A stretch of 15,061 bases of DNA, from the NCBI GenBank assembly GCA_030668425.1, contig DAOUTY010000016.1, positions 1 through 15,061 on the forward strand, in the 5' to 3' direction. The position numbers were made by a program, and so were the translations under genes. The notes under the pieces were generated by a model that was given only the letters and a program-made list of their open reading frames with translations, did no database searches and was not told where the DNA came from. The DNA comes from Chloroflexota bacterium (GTDB lineage Bacteria > Chloroflexota > Dehalococcoidia > SZUA-161). Below are positions 1 to 5,983 of this stretch, one piece after another (position 1 is the first letter of the stretch; each line of letters begins with the position of its first letter).

Positions 1-40
1 AATGACTGGGGCAGCGTGAAAAAGGGCTGGCTGTTTCAGT

Positions 41-74
41 GGTGTAGGTGGGCCGACGTCGGCCAACCTACACC
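41..74. repeat. 34-nt near-perfect palindrome downstream of radC
   Basis: The two 17-nt halves are reverse complements except for one G/A mismatch (positions 50 and 65). The arms begin GGTGTAGGT and end ACCTACACC, and the centre is GGCCGACGTCGGCC with no spacer. It lies 54 nt beyond the radC stop codon. As RNA it would fold into a very stable GC-rich hairpin. On the transcribed (minus) strand no T-run follows at once; the nearest is CCCTTTTTC about 15-25 nt further on. It may stop or stabilise the 3' end of the rplJ-rplL-radC transcript, or be one copy of a dispersed palindromic (REP-like) repeat. The structure is certain, the role is not. Confidence 0.75.
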
Positions 75-128
75 TCTGCTATTTCCGTTGTAGCATAGCG
101 GGAGCGGCTACGAGTGCCACCGCTAAAA

Positions 129-839
129 CTACTCGAACCCCAGTCCTCGTTCCTTCAGGCTGACATAGCGCTGGTGGCAGATGATGATGTGGTCGAGCAC
201 CTCGATGTCGAGAAGCTTGCCCGCTTTGACGATCTGTTCCGTTATCTTGATGTCTTCGGGGCTGGGGGTCGGATCCCCTGAAGGGTGATTGTGTACCACT
301 ATCAGGGCAGGGCAGTTCTCCCGCACCGCCTCTCGAAATAGCTCGCTAACCCTGATGAGGGAGGTGTTGACACTGCCTTTGTAGATGTGTGGCGTGGCCA
401 GTACCTGATTCTTGGTGTTAAGCAGCACCAGACGCAATTCTTCTTGCTCCAGGAAGGCCATCTCGGCCTGCAGCAGGTTGGCAACATCCTCGGGCGACTT
501 GACCATCACCCGATCCTCAGGCTGGGTCGTAAGTATTCTCCGCCCTAACTCCAAGGCGGCCTTAAGTTGAGCCGCCTTGGCTTCGCCCAGGCCTCGCTCG
601 GAACAAAGCTCGCCAAAGCCAGCCTTTGCCAAGCCGTTAAGGCCGCCGAATCTGGCAAGCAGCTTTGCCGAGAGGTTGAGCACGCTCTCCGAGGCGGCAC
701 CGGTACGCAGTATAATTGCCAGAAGCTCGGCATTGGAGAGCGAAGTGGCGCCATACTTCTTGAGCCGCTCTCTGGGGCGCTCCTGGGCGGGCAAATCCCT
801 GATAAGGGGTTGGTATTCGACAGCCTCTTGCCGACCCAT
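129..839 (-). CDS. radC: RadC family JAB/MPN domain protein (UPF0758)
   Basis: This 236-aa protein has the usual RadC length. The N-terminal third is a helix-hairpin-helix-like helical region beginning around RPRERLKKYGATSLSNAELL. The C-terminal half is a JAB1/MPN metalloprotease-like fold with the intact JAMM-type zinc motif HNHPSGDPTPSPED, which supplies the His-x-His and the later Asp ligands. The biochemical role of RadC is unsettled: the old DNA-repair label is not well supported, and relatives occur in DNA-processing and mobile-element contexts. The ATG at 839 has a strong AGGAGGT site 5 nt upstream. The gene starts 33 nt after the rplL stop with no terminator between them, so it probably ends the rplJ-rplL transcript. 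The position is notable because rpoB commonly follows rplL. Confidence 0.95.
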   Translation of the reverse strand: MGRQEAVEYQPLIRDLPAQERPRERLKKYGATSLSNAELLAIILRTGAASESVLNLSAKLLARFGGLNGLAKAGFGELCSERGLGEAKAAQLKAALELGRRILTTQPEDRVMVKSPEDVANLLQAEMAFLEQEELRLVLLNTKNQVLATPHIYKGSVNTSLIRVSELFREAVRENCPALIVVHNHPSGDPTPSPEDIKITEQIVKAGKLLDIEVLDHIIICHQRYVSLKERGLGFE

Positions 840-872
840 GGTTACCTCCTGGTTGGCACTGATGGCAAACTG

Positions 873-1397
873 TTACTTAATCTCGATAGTGGCGCCGGAT
901 GCCTCCAGCTTCTCCTTGAGGGTGGCTGCCTCAGCCTTATTTACGCCTTCCCTTACTGGCTTGGGAGCGCTATCCACCAGATCTTTGGCCTCTTTCAGAC
1001 TCAGGGTGGTTACCTCGCGTACGGCCTTTATTACACTTATCTTGTTAGGCCCTATGTCAGTGAGGATGACATTGAATTCGGTCTGCTCTTCCTCTTCGTC
1101 AGCAGCGGGCTCGGCACCAGCAGCGGCGGGAGCGCCGGCGGGAGCGGCAGCTACCATTGGTGCAGCGGCGCTGACACCGAACGTCTCCTCCAGGGTCTTA
1201 ACCAGCTCTGACAAGTCGAGGACGGTCATTTCTTTGATGGCAGCTATGACGTCATCTTTGCTCATTGCCTTGGTTTCTTTCTTGGCAGTCGCAGTGTGTT
1301 TCTTGGGGGTCTTTTCCTCTTCTGCGGTTATCTCACTAGCCTCCTCCTCCTCCTTAATTTCTGGTGTATCCTTGGCGGTCGCCTTCTCTTTAGGCAT
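873..1397 (-). CDS. rplL: Large ribosomal subunit protein bL12 (L7/L12) with N-terminal extension
   Basis: bL12 forms the mobile ribosomal stalk that recruits translation GTPases. The standard protein is visible from residue 45: dimerisation and L10-binding N-domain (MSKDDVIAAIKEMTVLDL...), an Ala/Pro/Glu-rich hinge at about 76-105, and the factor-binding C-domain ending ASGATIEIK. The 174-aa frame is about 45-50 residues longer than usual bL12. The extra part is a Lys/Glu/Thr-rich low-complexity N-terminal tail (residues 1-44). The upstream ATG at 1397 has a strong AGGAGG 8 nt before it. The internal ATG at 1265 (residue 45) has only a weak AAGG, so the long form is better supported, although a second start at 1265 cannot be excluded. 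The gene start overlaps the rplJ end by 8 nt, which implies translational coupling. Confidence 0.93.
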   Translation of the reverse strand: MPKEKATAKDTPEIKEEEEASEITAEEEKTPKKHTATAKKETKAMSKDDVIAAIKEMTVLDLSELVKTLEETFGVSAAAPMVAAAPAGAPAAAGAEPAADEEEEQTEFNVILTDIGPNKISVIKAVREVTTLSLKEAKDLVDSAPKPVREGVNKAEAATLKEKLEASGATIEIK

Positions 1398-1923
1398 CAG
1401 TTGTTCCTCCTAATTGCTGAATTCTGGCGTTTAGCACTGTGTTAAGGCCACGCAGGTTGGCGCTTAGTACATTTTGCAGTGATATGATGGGACTAAGTAG
1501 CAACCCGAGTAATCTGGCTCTCAATACCTCTATCGGGGGCAGGGTAGCGAGGCTTCTTATTTCATCGGCTCTTATAAGCCGGCTGTCAAGGAGCCCTCCC
1601 TTTATGCTGATGGTGGTTTTCGAAATGCGAATGTAGTCGATCAAAGCCTTGGCCAGTTGAGGGATATTTTCATGGCCGAAGGCAAGCGCTGTCGGTCCCG
1701 TTAGCAGTTGGGAGAGTTCTTGTTTACCTGAGTTTTCGGCAGCGAATTTTGCCAGGGTGTTCTTGACCACGTGGTACTCAGTGCCTATATTGCGTAGCTG
1801 GTGTCGCAGTTCCGCCATCTGGGACACTGTTAGCCCCTGGTAGTCTGTGGCGATTATAAATTTGTTCTGGGAGAGCAGCTCAGTTATCTCCTCTACAATC
1901 TGCGGCTTTTTCTTGGTTGTCAT
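1390..1923 (-). CDS. rplJ: Large ribosomal subunit protein uL10
   Basis: uL10 anchors the bL12 dimers to 23S rRNA at the stalk base. The 177-aa product has the family hallmarks: an N-terminal MTTKKKPQIVEEITELL segment, TDYQGLTVSQMAELR, the central VVKNTLAKFA motif, and a long C-terminal helix (about 130-177) that binds bL12. I start it at the ATG at 1923, which has AGGAGG 9 nt upstream. The frame stays open to an ATG at 1968, but that codon lies inside the leader attenuator hairpin and would add 15 residues atypical of uL10. Expression is probably controlled by the L10 leader and attenuator directly upstream. Its 3' end overlaps rplL. Confidence 0.96.
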   Translation of the reverse strand: MTTKKKPQIVEEITELLSQNKFIIATDYQGLTVSQMAELRHQLRNIGTEYHVVKNTLAKFAAENSGKQELSQLLTGPTALAFGHENIPQLAKALIDYIRISKTTISIKGGLLDSRLIRADEIRSLATLPPIEVLRARLLGLLLSPIISLQNVLSANLRGLNTVLNARIQQLGGTTDA

Positions 1924-1940
1924 TCCTTCTGTCCTCCTGT

Positions 1941-1980
1941 AAAAAAGAGTCCTCAGCGCCTGCAGCACAAGGACTCCTCT
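1941..1980 (-). terminator. Rho-independent attenuator in the rplJ leader
   Basis: On the minus strand GAGTCCT (1976-1970) pairs with AGGACTC (1953-1947). An inner GTGC/GCGC stem extends the helix, and six T residues follow (1946-1941). Further A-U and G-U pairs can extend the base (AGAG with the T-run). The element lies between the L10 leader and the rplJ Shine-Dalgarno site (1933-1938). This is the position expected for a transcription attenuator that opens or closes according to L10-L12 binding. Confidence 0.88.
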
Positions 1981-1993
1981 CGTTAAAGAAGAA

Positions 1994-2050
1994 TTGCCTC
2001 GGCAGGCACAGGTTTAAGCCGTTGTGGCACCTGCTGTCTTCGGCTTTATT
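1994..2050 (-). promoter_or_regulatory. Ribosomal protein L10 leader (autoregulatory RNA)
   Basis: The minus strand carries the recognisable L10-leader core: AAGCCGAAGACAGCAGGTGC, then CGGCTTAA, then CCTGCCGAGGC. AAGCCG (2046-2041) can pair with CGGCTT (2021-2016), and GCAGG (2034-2030) with CCTGC (2006-2002). L10 leaders bind the L10-L12 complex so that excess stalk protein lowers rplJL expression. The terminator immediately downstream points to control by transcription attenuation, as in Gram-positive bacteria, rather than purely translational control as in E. coli. It begins about 40 nt after the thiolase stop codon. Recognition is by eye, without a covariance model. Confidence 0.88.
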
Positions 2051-2055
2051 CAGTT

Positions 2056-2073
2056 ATTATAGGAAGTATAACA
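2056..2073 (-). promoter_or_regulatory. Promoter of the rplJ-rplL(-radC) unit
   Basis: Two -10 candidates sit just before the L10 leader on the minus strand: an extended -10, TGTTATACT (2073-2065), and a perfect TATAAT (2061-2056). Neither has a good -35 box; TCGCTA, 18 nt upstream of TATACT, matches TTGACA at three of six bases. Either would start transcription at about 2058-2049, at the beginning of the L10 leader. The thiolase stop codon is only 15 nt upstream of the extended -10, so the promoter is tucked against the end of that gene. Confidence 0.7.
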
Positions 2074-2087
2074 TAGATTGAGGCCCT

Positions 2088-3266
2088 TTAGCGACCGGGC
2101 ACACCGAAAATGCCCATGCTACACATAAAGGTGCCTGGATGTCCTCCCTGGTTATGTGCTATTCCCAGTTCGACGTTCTTAAGCTGTCGGGATGGCTCCT
2201 CGGCTTTGCCCTGGATCTGCTTATATATCTCGTAAACCTCTCTTACGCCACTGGCCCCAACAGGGTGGCCGAACGACTTCAAGCCGCCACCAGCATTAAA
2301 GGCTACCTCACCGTCCAAAGCGAATGTTCCGGCTTCGATATCGTTCTTGGCTGTTCCGCGCTCGCAGAAACCCATAGCCTCATAGCACATGAGCTCAGCG
2401 ATAGAGAAGCAATCGTGGCATTCCACGAGATCGATCTCTTTACGCGGGTCTTTGATGCCGGCCTGTTGATATACCTGCTGGGTTGCTCTGTAGGTTTCCT
2501 CCCAGTGCACAAAGTCATAATTGGTCATCATCTTGCCGCAGCCGGGACCTGACGCATTGCCCAGTGCTTTGACGGTGATATAGTCATTCCTGAATTTCGG
2601 CGCATCCTCGGCACGGCAGAGTATGGCAGCGGCGGCACCATCGGTCACCCCGCAGCAGTCAAAAAGCCCCAGAGGCCAGGCGATAATAGGGGCACCTAGA
2701 ACCTGCTCTAAGGTTACCTCTCGGCGAAGGTGGGCCTTGGGATTGCGAGCACCGTTGTAATGGCTTTTGACAGATATCATAGCGAGGTGCTTTTTCTCTG
2801 CTCCATATACGGAGAGGTACTTGGTGGCGGCCAGGGCATAGCGCCCCGGTGGGGTCCCTTGGATTCCAAATACCGGGTGCACTCCTCCCATGGGCTCACC
2901 GGAGCCCAGGCCTCCAACCCCTCTGTCTTTTGTTTTCTCAAAGCCAACGCAGAGCACAAGGTCGTAGGCCTTGGCGATAAGTGCATAGGTCGCTCCCCTG
3001 ATAGTCTCCAGTCCGGTGCCGCAGAGGTTCTCCACCCTGGTAATGGGGATATAATCCAGTTTGAGGGGATAAGAGAGGCTTTGGCCACCAGCGAATCCCA
3101 AGGTTCCTGACCATGCCGCCTGCATATCCTTAGGCCCGACCCCGGCATCTTCAAAAGCTTCGTAGGCTGCTTCGACAACCAGGTCCCAGACGCTGCAATC
3201 CCAGCGCTCCCCGAACTTGCTACAGCCCATGCCTACAATGGCGACTTTATCTTTAATGCTTTCCAT
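2088..3266 (-). CDS. SCP2/SCP-x-type thiolase family protein
   Basis: This 392-aa protein is full length for the non-decarboxylating thiolase superfamily. The N-half has the start VAIVGMGCSKFGER and the nucleophilic Cys82 in ENLCGTGLE. The C-half has HDCFSIAEL (His284), where classical thiolases have NEAF, and GGGLKSFGHPVGASG (His334). The classical second catalytic Cys motif (CxG) is replaced by HNQGGHPG (371-378), as in SCP2-like and archaeal-type thiolases. Such enzymes make or cleave beta-ketoacyl-CoA, or transfer acyl groups to carbon, and often need a DUF35 partner. The gene starts 12 nt after the HMGS/DUF35 gene with GGAAGGTG before its ATG, so the two are surely co-translated and probably form one complex. 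The substrate cannot be read from the sequence. Candidates are acetoacetyl-CoA synthesis or cleavage, a specialised beta-oxidation thiolysis, or a PhlC-like C-acyl transfer. Confidence 0.88.
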   Translation of the reverse strand: MESIKDKVAIVGMGCSKFGERWDCSVWDLVVEAAYEAFEDAGVGPKDMQAAWSGTLGFAGGQSLSYPLKLDYIPITRVENLCGTGLETIRGATYALIAKAYDLVLCVGFEKTKDRGVGGLGSGEPMGGVHPVFGIQGTPPGRYALAATKYLSVYGAEKKHLAMISVKSHYNGARNPKAHLRREVTLEQVLGAPIIAWPLGLFDCCGVTDGAAAAILCRAEDAPKFRNDYITVKALGNASGPGCGKMMTNYDFVHWEETYRATQQVYQQAGIKDPRKEIDLVECHDCFSIAELMCYEAMGFCERGTAKNDIEAGTFALDGEVAFNAGGGLKSFGHPVGASGVREVYEIYKQIQGKAEEPSRQLKNVELGIAHNQGGHPGTFMCSMGIFGVPGR

Positions 3267-3278
3267 CTTTCACCTTCC

Positions 3279-4694
3279 TTAGGCCACCCTCAGGGGACGG
3301 CATTTCCAGTAGTAGTTGCGAATACCGCGTTCGCTGTGCATCCATCTGAAGGTAAGCTCTACTGGCATCCCGTCTTCAATATTGTCAGGGTCGCGGTCTG
3401 TCAACTGGGCGTAGAACCTCCCTCCCTCCTCGAAGTCGAGGATGCACAGGATGATCGGGGAGTCGAGGCTGGGCCCCAGGAAATCTTTGCTGTAGGTGAA
3501 AAGCTTGGCTTTTCTGTCCGCGAGGCGGACCTCTTCGAACTGGTCTTTACTCTGGCAGTACATGCAGATTCTCTGTGGAGGGAAGTTGATATTGCCGCAT
3601 ACCAGGCATTTCCCGCCACGGCAATTGATATTCCATCTGCGATCACGCCATGAGATTGTGGCTGAGGACTGGTTCTCGAAAAAGGCAAACCCTTGGATGA
3701 GGCCGCGATAGCGCAGGTACTTATCGTAGTTGGGCAGGGGCAGCTTGGAAGGCAGATGGTATTTTATCCCTCTTCTATCTCCCAGCTTGGCTATTTCCTC
3801 AGTGACGGTGAGTATAAAGGCGTCTGCTCCGTCGCCGTAGTTAGCGACCAGAATTTTCTCACCGGCCTTTGTTTCCTCCAGGGCAGCAACCAGCATCATA
3901 AGTGTATAGGCAGCGCCGGTATTGCCTATAGTAGAGAACATGTTATCTTGAAGCTGAGTCGTGGCGTCAAAGTTGAGCCTTCTTGCCAGCTGCAAATGCC
4001 TTCTGCCGTCGTGAGCATATAGGACAGCCCTGGAGAAATCAGATGGCGTTAGCCCGTGTTTCTCCATGATGTCATTGACAGCCTCTTGAATATTCTCCAT
4101 ATAGCCGTGGTTGATGATAAAGCGGTCTTCCCATGATCTGACGAATGTATCGCCATCCAATCGCCAGAAGTCCAAGATATCGTCGTAGTGGGTATGGCTT
4201 CCATCTACGCTCGCAATTATGTTGGAGTTACCGAGAAGGATTGCGGCGGAGCCGTCTCCAAAACCCTGTTCGTACTCAGTGGAAGGATGACCCAGCCGGC
4301 AGTCGGCAGCAACTACGAGGACTTTTCTTGCGGTGCCGGCGGCAATCGCATCCAGAGCAGCTCGTATTGCTATTGTTCCTGCTCTTAGGGAGTTGGTAAA
4401 GTCGGCAGTCATGGTGCTGCGTTTGAGGTCAAGTGCCTCCGCGACCAGACTGGCACATTGTTTCTCCTTATAAGGGGTTGTAGTAGAAGCTAAGAATAGG
4501 CCGTCGACATCTTCCCGGTCGATGCCGTGTAGACAATTGTTCCCGGCCTCGACTGCCATGGTAACAGTGTCTTCATCGAAATTAGCAACCGCTTTTTCCC
4601 CTGAGACAGGCATACCGCCCCATGTTTGCCAGATCAGGGCTCGGTCGAGTCTGTAGACGGGTATATAAGCACCGTAGGAAACAATCCCTGCCAT
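3279..4694 (-). CDS. Degenerate HMG-CoA-synthase-like protein fused to DUF35 zinc-ribbon/OB-fold domain
   Basis: The 471-aa protein has two parts. Residues 1 to about 335 are HMG-CoA synthase/KAS III-like (start MAGIVSYGAYIPVYRLDR; YEQGFGDGSAAILLG; FSTIGNTGAAYTLMML). Residues about 350-471 are DUF35: a rubredoxin-like zinc ribbon with Cys363-x2-Cys366-x10-Cys377-x2-Cys380, followed by an OB fold. Archaeal HMGS was aligned from memory. The nucleophilic Cys of ACKAGT falls on Leu103 (SLRAGT), the catalytic Glu on Thr71 and the catalytic His on Tyr226, with His228 nearby. HMG-CoA synthesis is therefore unlikely, and MEP genes in the same window make a mevalonate role unnecessary. In archaeal thiolase/HMGS complexes and in PhlACB, DUF35 is a separate bridging subunit. 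Here it probably attaches the neighbouring thiolase and binds CoA. The ATG at 4694 has AAAGGAGAG upstream. The gene follows rplA by 67 nt with no convincing promoter or terminator between. Confidence 0.87.
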   Translation of the reverse strand: MAGIVSYGAYIPVYRLDRALIWQTWGGMPVSGEKAVANFDEDTVTMAVEAGNNCLHGIDREDVDGLFLASTTTPYKEKQCASLVAEALDLKRSTMTADFTNSLRAGTIAIRAALDAIAAGTARKVLVVAADCRLGHPSTEYEQGFGDGSAAILLGNSNIIASVDGSHTHYDDILDFWRLDGDTFVRSWEDRFIINHGYMENIQEAVNDIMEKHGLTPSDFSRAVLYAHDGRRHLQLARRLNFDATTQLQDNMFSTIGNTGAAYTLMMLVAALEETKAGEKILVANYGDGADAFILTVTEEIAKLGDRRGIKYHLPSKLPLPNYDKYLRYRGLIQGFAFFENQSSATISWRDRRWNINCRGGKCLVCGNINFPPQRICMYCQSKDQFEEVRLADRKAKLFTYSKDFLGPSLDSPIILCILDFEEGGRFYAQLTDRDPDNIEDGMPVELTFRWMHSERGIRNYYWKCRPLRVA

Positions 4695-4761
4695 TTAGCT
4701 CTCCTTTCGCAAGGTCATACCTAGCTGTATGCTGTTGCCGAACTGGGGATAAAGCCAACAG

Positions 4762-5475
4762 TTAAACGGTTGTCAGAGAAAGAGTTGGGGCTAGATCAAG
4801 CCTGATTCCAGGTCCCATTGAGGTAGTCAACGAGATGCTTTTAATGAATTGCCCCTTGGCACCGCTGGGCCTTGCCTTGACCACGGCATCAACTAAAGTG
4901 GCTAAGTTTTCCAACAGTTTCTCATCATCGAAGCTGATCTTGCCCAGTGGAGTATGGATGATGGCGGTTTTGTCCAATTTGAATTCAACGCGGCCTTTAC
5001 GAGCGTCTGCAATAACCCGAGGCAAATCGGCTGGCTGTGAGACCGTGCCTGATTTTGGGTTTGGCATCAGCCCTCGGCGCCCCAGGATTTTTCCAAGCTT
5101 GCCGATCTTAGACATCATTTCCGGCGTAGCAATCGCGACATCGAATTCGAGCCAGCCATCCTCGATCTTCTTGATCAGTTCATCGCCACCGACGTTATCG
5201 GCCCCAGCGTCTCGGGCTGCCTTTTCTGACTCGCCTTGGGTGAAGACCAATACGCGTACTGTCTTGCCGAGGCCGTTGGGCAAAAGGGCTACGCCACGAA
5301 CCTGCTGGTCAGCGTGGCGGGGGTCAACCCCCATACGCATGTGGACTTCAACTGTCTCGTCGAACCCGACGTGGGCCACCTGCTTGGCAAGGCTGATCGC
5401 CTCTTGTGGAGTATATGTCTTGGTCCTGTCCACAGTATTCAACGCTTCAAGATGCTTCTTACCTTGTTTTCCCAT
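4762..5475 (-). CDS. rplA: Large ribosomal subunit protein uL1
   Basis: uL1 forms the mobile L1 stalk that helps deacylated tRNA leave the E site, and in many bacteria it represses its own rplK-rplA mRNA. The 237-aa product is standard length. It carries the uL1 signature region around GKLGKILGRRGLMPNPKSGTV (about 129-149) and the usual basic N-terminus. The ATG at 5475 has AGGAG 4-5 nt upstream, and that site overlaps the rplK stop codon; the spacing to rplK is 7 nt, so the two are coupled. In most bacteria rplJ follows directly. Here two metabolic genes intervene. Confidence 0.98.
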   Translation of the reverse strand: MGKQGKKHLEALNTVDRTKTYTPQEAISLAKQVAHVGFDETVEVHMRMGVDPRHADQQVRGVALLPNGLGKTVRVLVFTQGESEKAARDAGADNVGGDELIKKIEDGWLEFDVAIATPEMMSKIGKLGKILGRRGLMPNPKSGTVSQPADLPRVIADARKGRVEFKLDKTAIIHTPLGKISFDDEKLLENLATLVDAVVKARPSGAKGQFIKSISLTTSMGPGIRLDLAPTLSLTTV

Positions 5476-5482
5476 GCTACTC

Positions 5483-5908
5483 CTAGTTTGTGATGTCGAT
5501 ACCCATACTTCGTGCTGTACCCTCTACTATCCGAATAGCCCCTTCGATATCAATGGCATTTAAATCTTTGAGCTTGAGTTCAGCGATCTCGCGGACCTTC
5601 TCCTGTGGAAGGCTGCCGATCTTATTGCGCCTCGGATTGTCACTCCCCTTTTCAGCGCCCAGCGCTCTTTTCAGCAAGTCAGCGGCAGGCGGAGTTTTGG
5701 TGACAAAGGTGAAAGAGCGGTCCTCATAGATGGTGATTTCCACGGGAACGATCGCGCCTGCTTGGGATGCAGTCAGGTCGTTGTATTCCTTGCAGAAGGC
5801 CATGATATTAACCCCATGTTGTCCCAGAGCGGTGCCCACTGGTGGGGCTGGGGTAGCTTTGCCCGCCTCTATATGCAGTTTGACTATCGCTTTTAGCTTC
5901 TTCGCCAT
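5483..5908 (-). CDS. rplK: Large ribosomal subunit protein uL11
   Basis: uL11 forms part of the GTPase-associated centre with 23S rRNA helices 43/44 and uL10. The 141-aa length is typical. The Pro-rich N-terminal segment KATPAPPVGTALGQHGVNIM is the flexible domain that contacts the factor-binding site, and a C-terminal rRNA-binding domain follows with PRRNKIGSLPQEKVREIAELK. The ATG at 5908 is preceded by GAAGGTAG. A 75-nt spacer separates it from nusG; I see no terminator there and only a weak TATAAA-like box with no matching -35. Confidence 0.98.
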   Translation of the reverse strand: MAKKLKAIVKLHIEAGKATPAPPVGTALGQHGVNIMAFCKEYNDLTASQAGAIVPVEITIYEDRSFTFVTKTPPAADLLKRALGAEKGSDNPRRNKIGSLPQEKVREIAELKLKDLNAIDIEGAIRIVEGTARSMGIDITN

Positions 5909-5983
5909 TTTTCGCTACCTTCTTAACCTGCTATTTATAGTAATCTTTACAAGGGTTGAAGGGATATAGGGTTTGCTGGCAGG

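Noticed and set aside
577..1413. Long plus-strand open frame opposite rplL (278 codons)
   Set aside because: It is antisense to a clear bL12 gene. Its Ser/Ala-rich content follows from the bL12 codons, and no plus-strand ribosome site or family resemblance is seen.
1924..1968. Upstream ATG giving uL10 fifteen extra residues
   Set aside because: This start lies inside the attenuator hairpin, has no Shine-Dalgarno site and gives an N-terminus foreign to uL10. The ATG at 1923 has AGGAGG.
3279..4694. Mevalonate-pathway HMG-CoA synthase
   Set aside because: The Glu, Cys and His expected for HMGS chemistry align with Thr, Leu and Tyr, and the window carries MEP-pathway ispD and ispF instead.
2088..4694. 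Thiolase pair as decaying or freshly transferred DNA
   Set aside because: Both frames are full length with good ribosome sites. No transposase, flanking repeat or tRNA-end duplication is visible, and base composition looks like that of the neighbours by eye.
4695..4761. Terminator or promoter between rplA and the HMGS-like gene
   Set aside because: Only a 6-bp CTGTTG/CAACAG pairing without a T-run, and no -35/-10 pair of acceptable quality, could be found.
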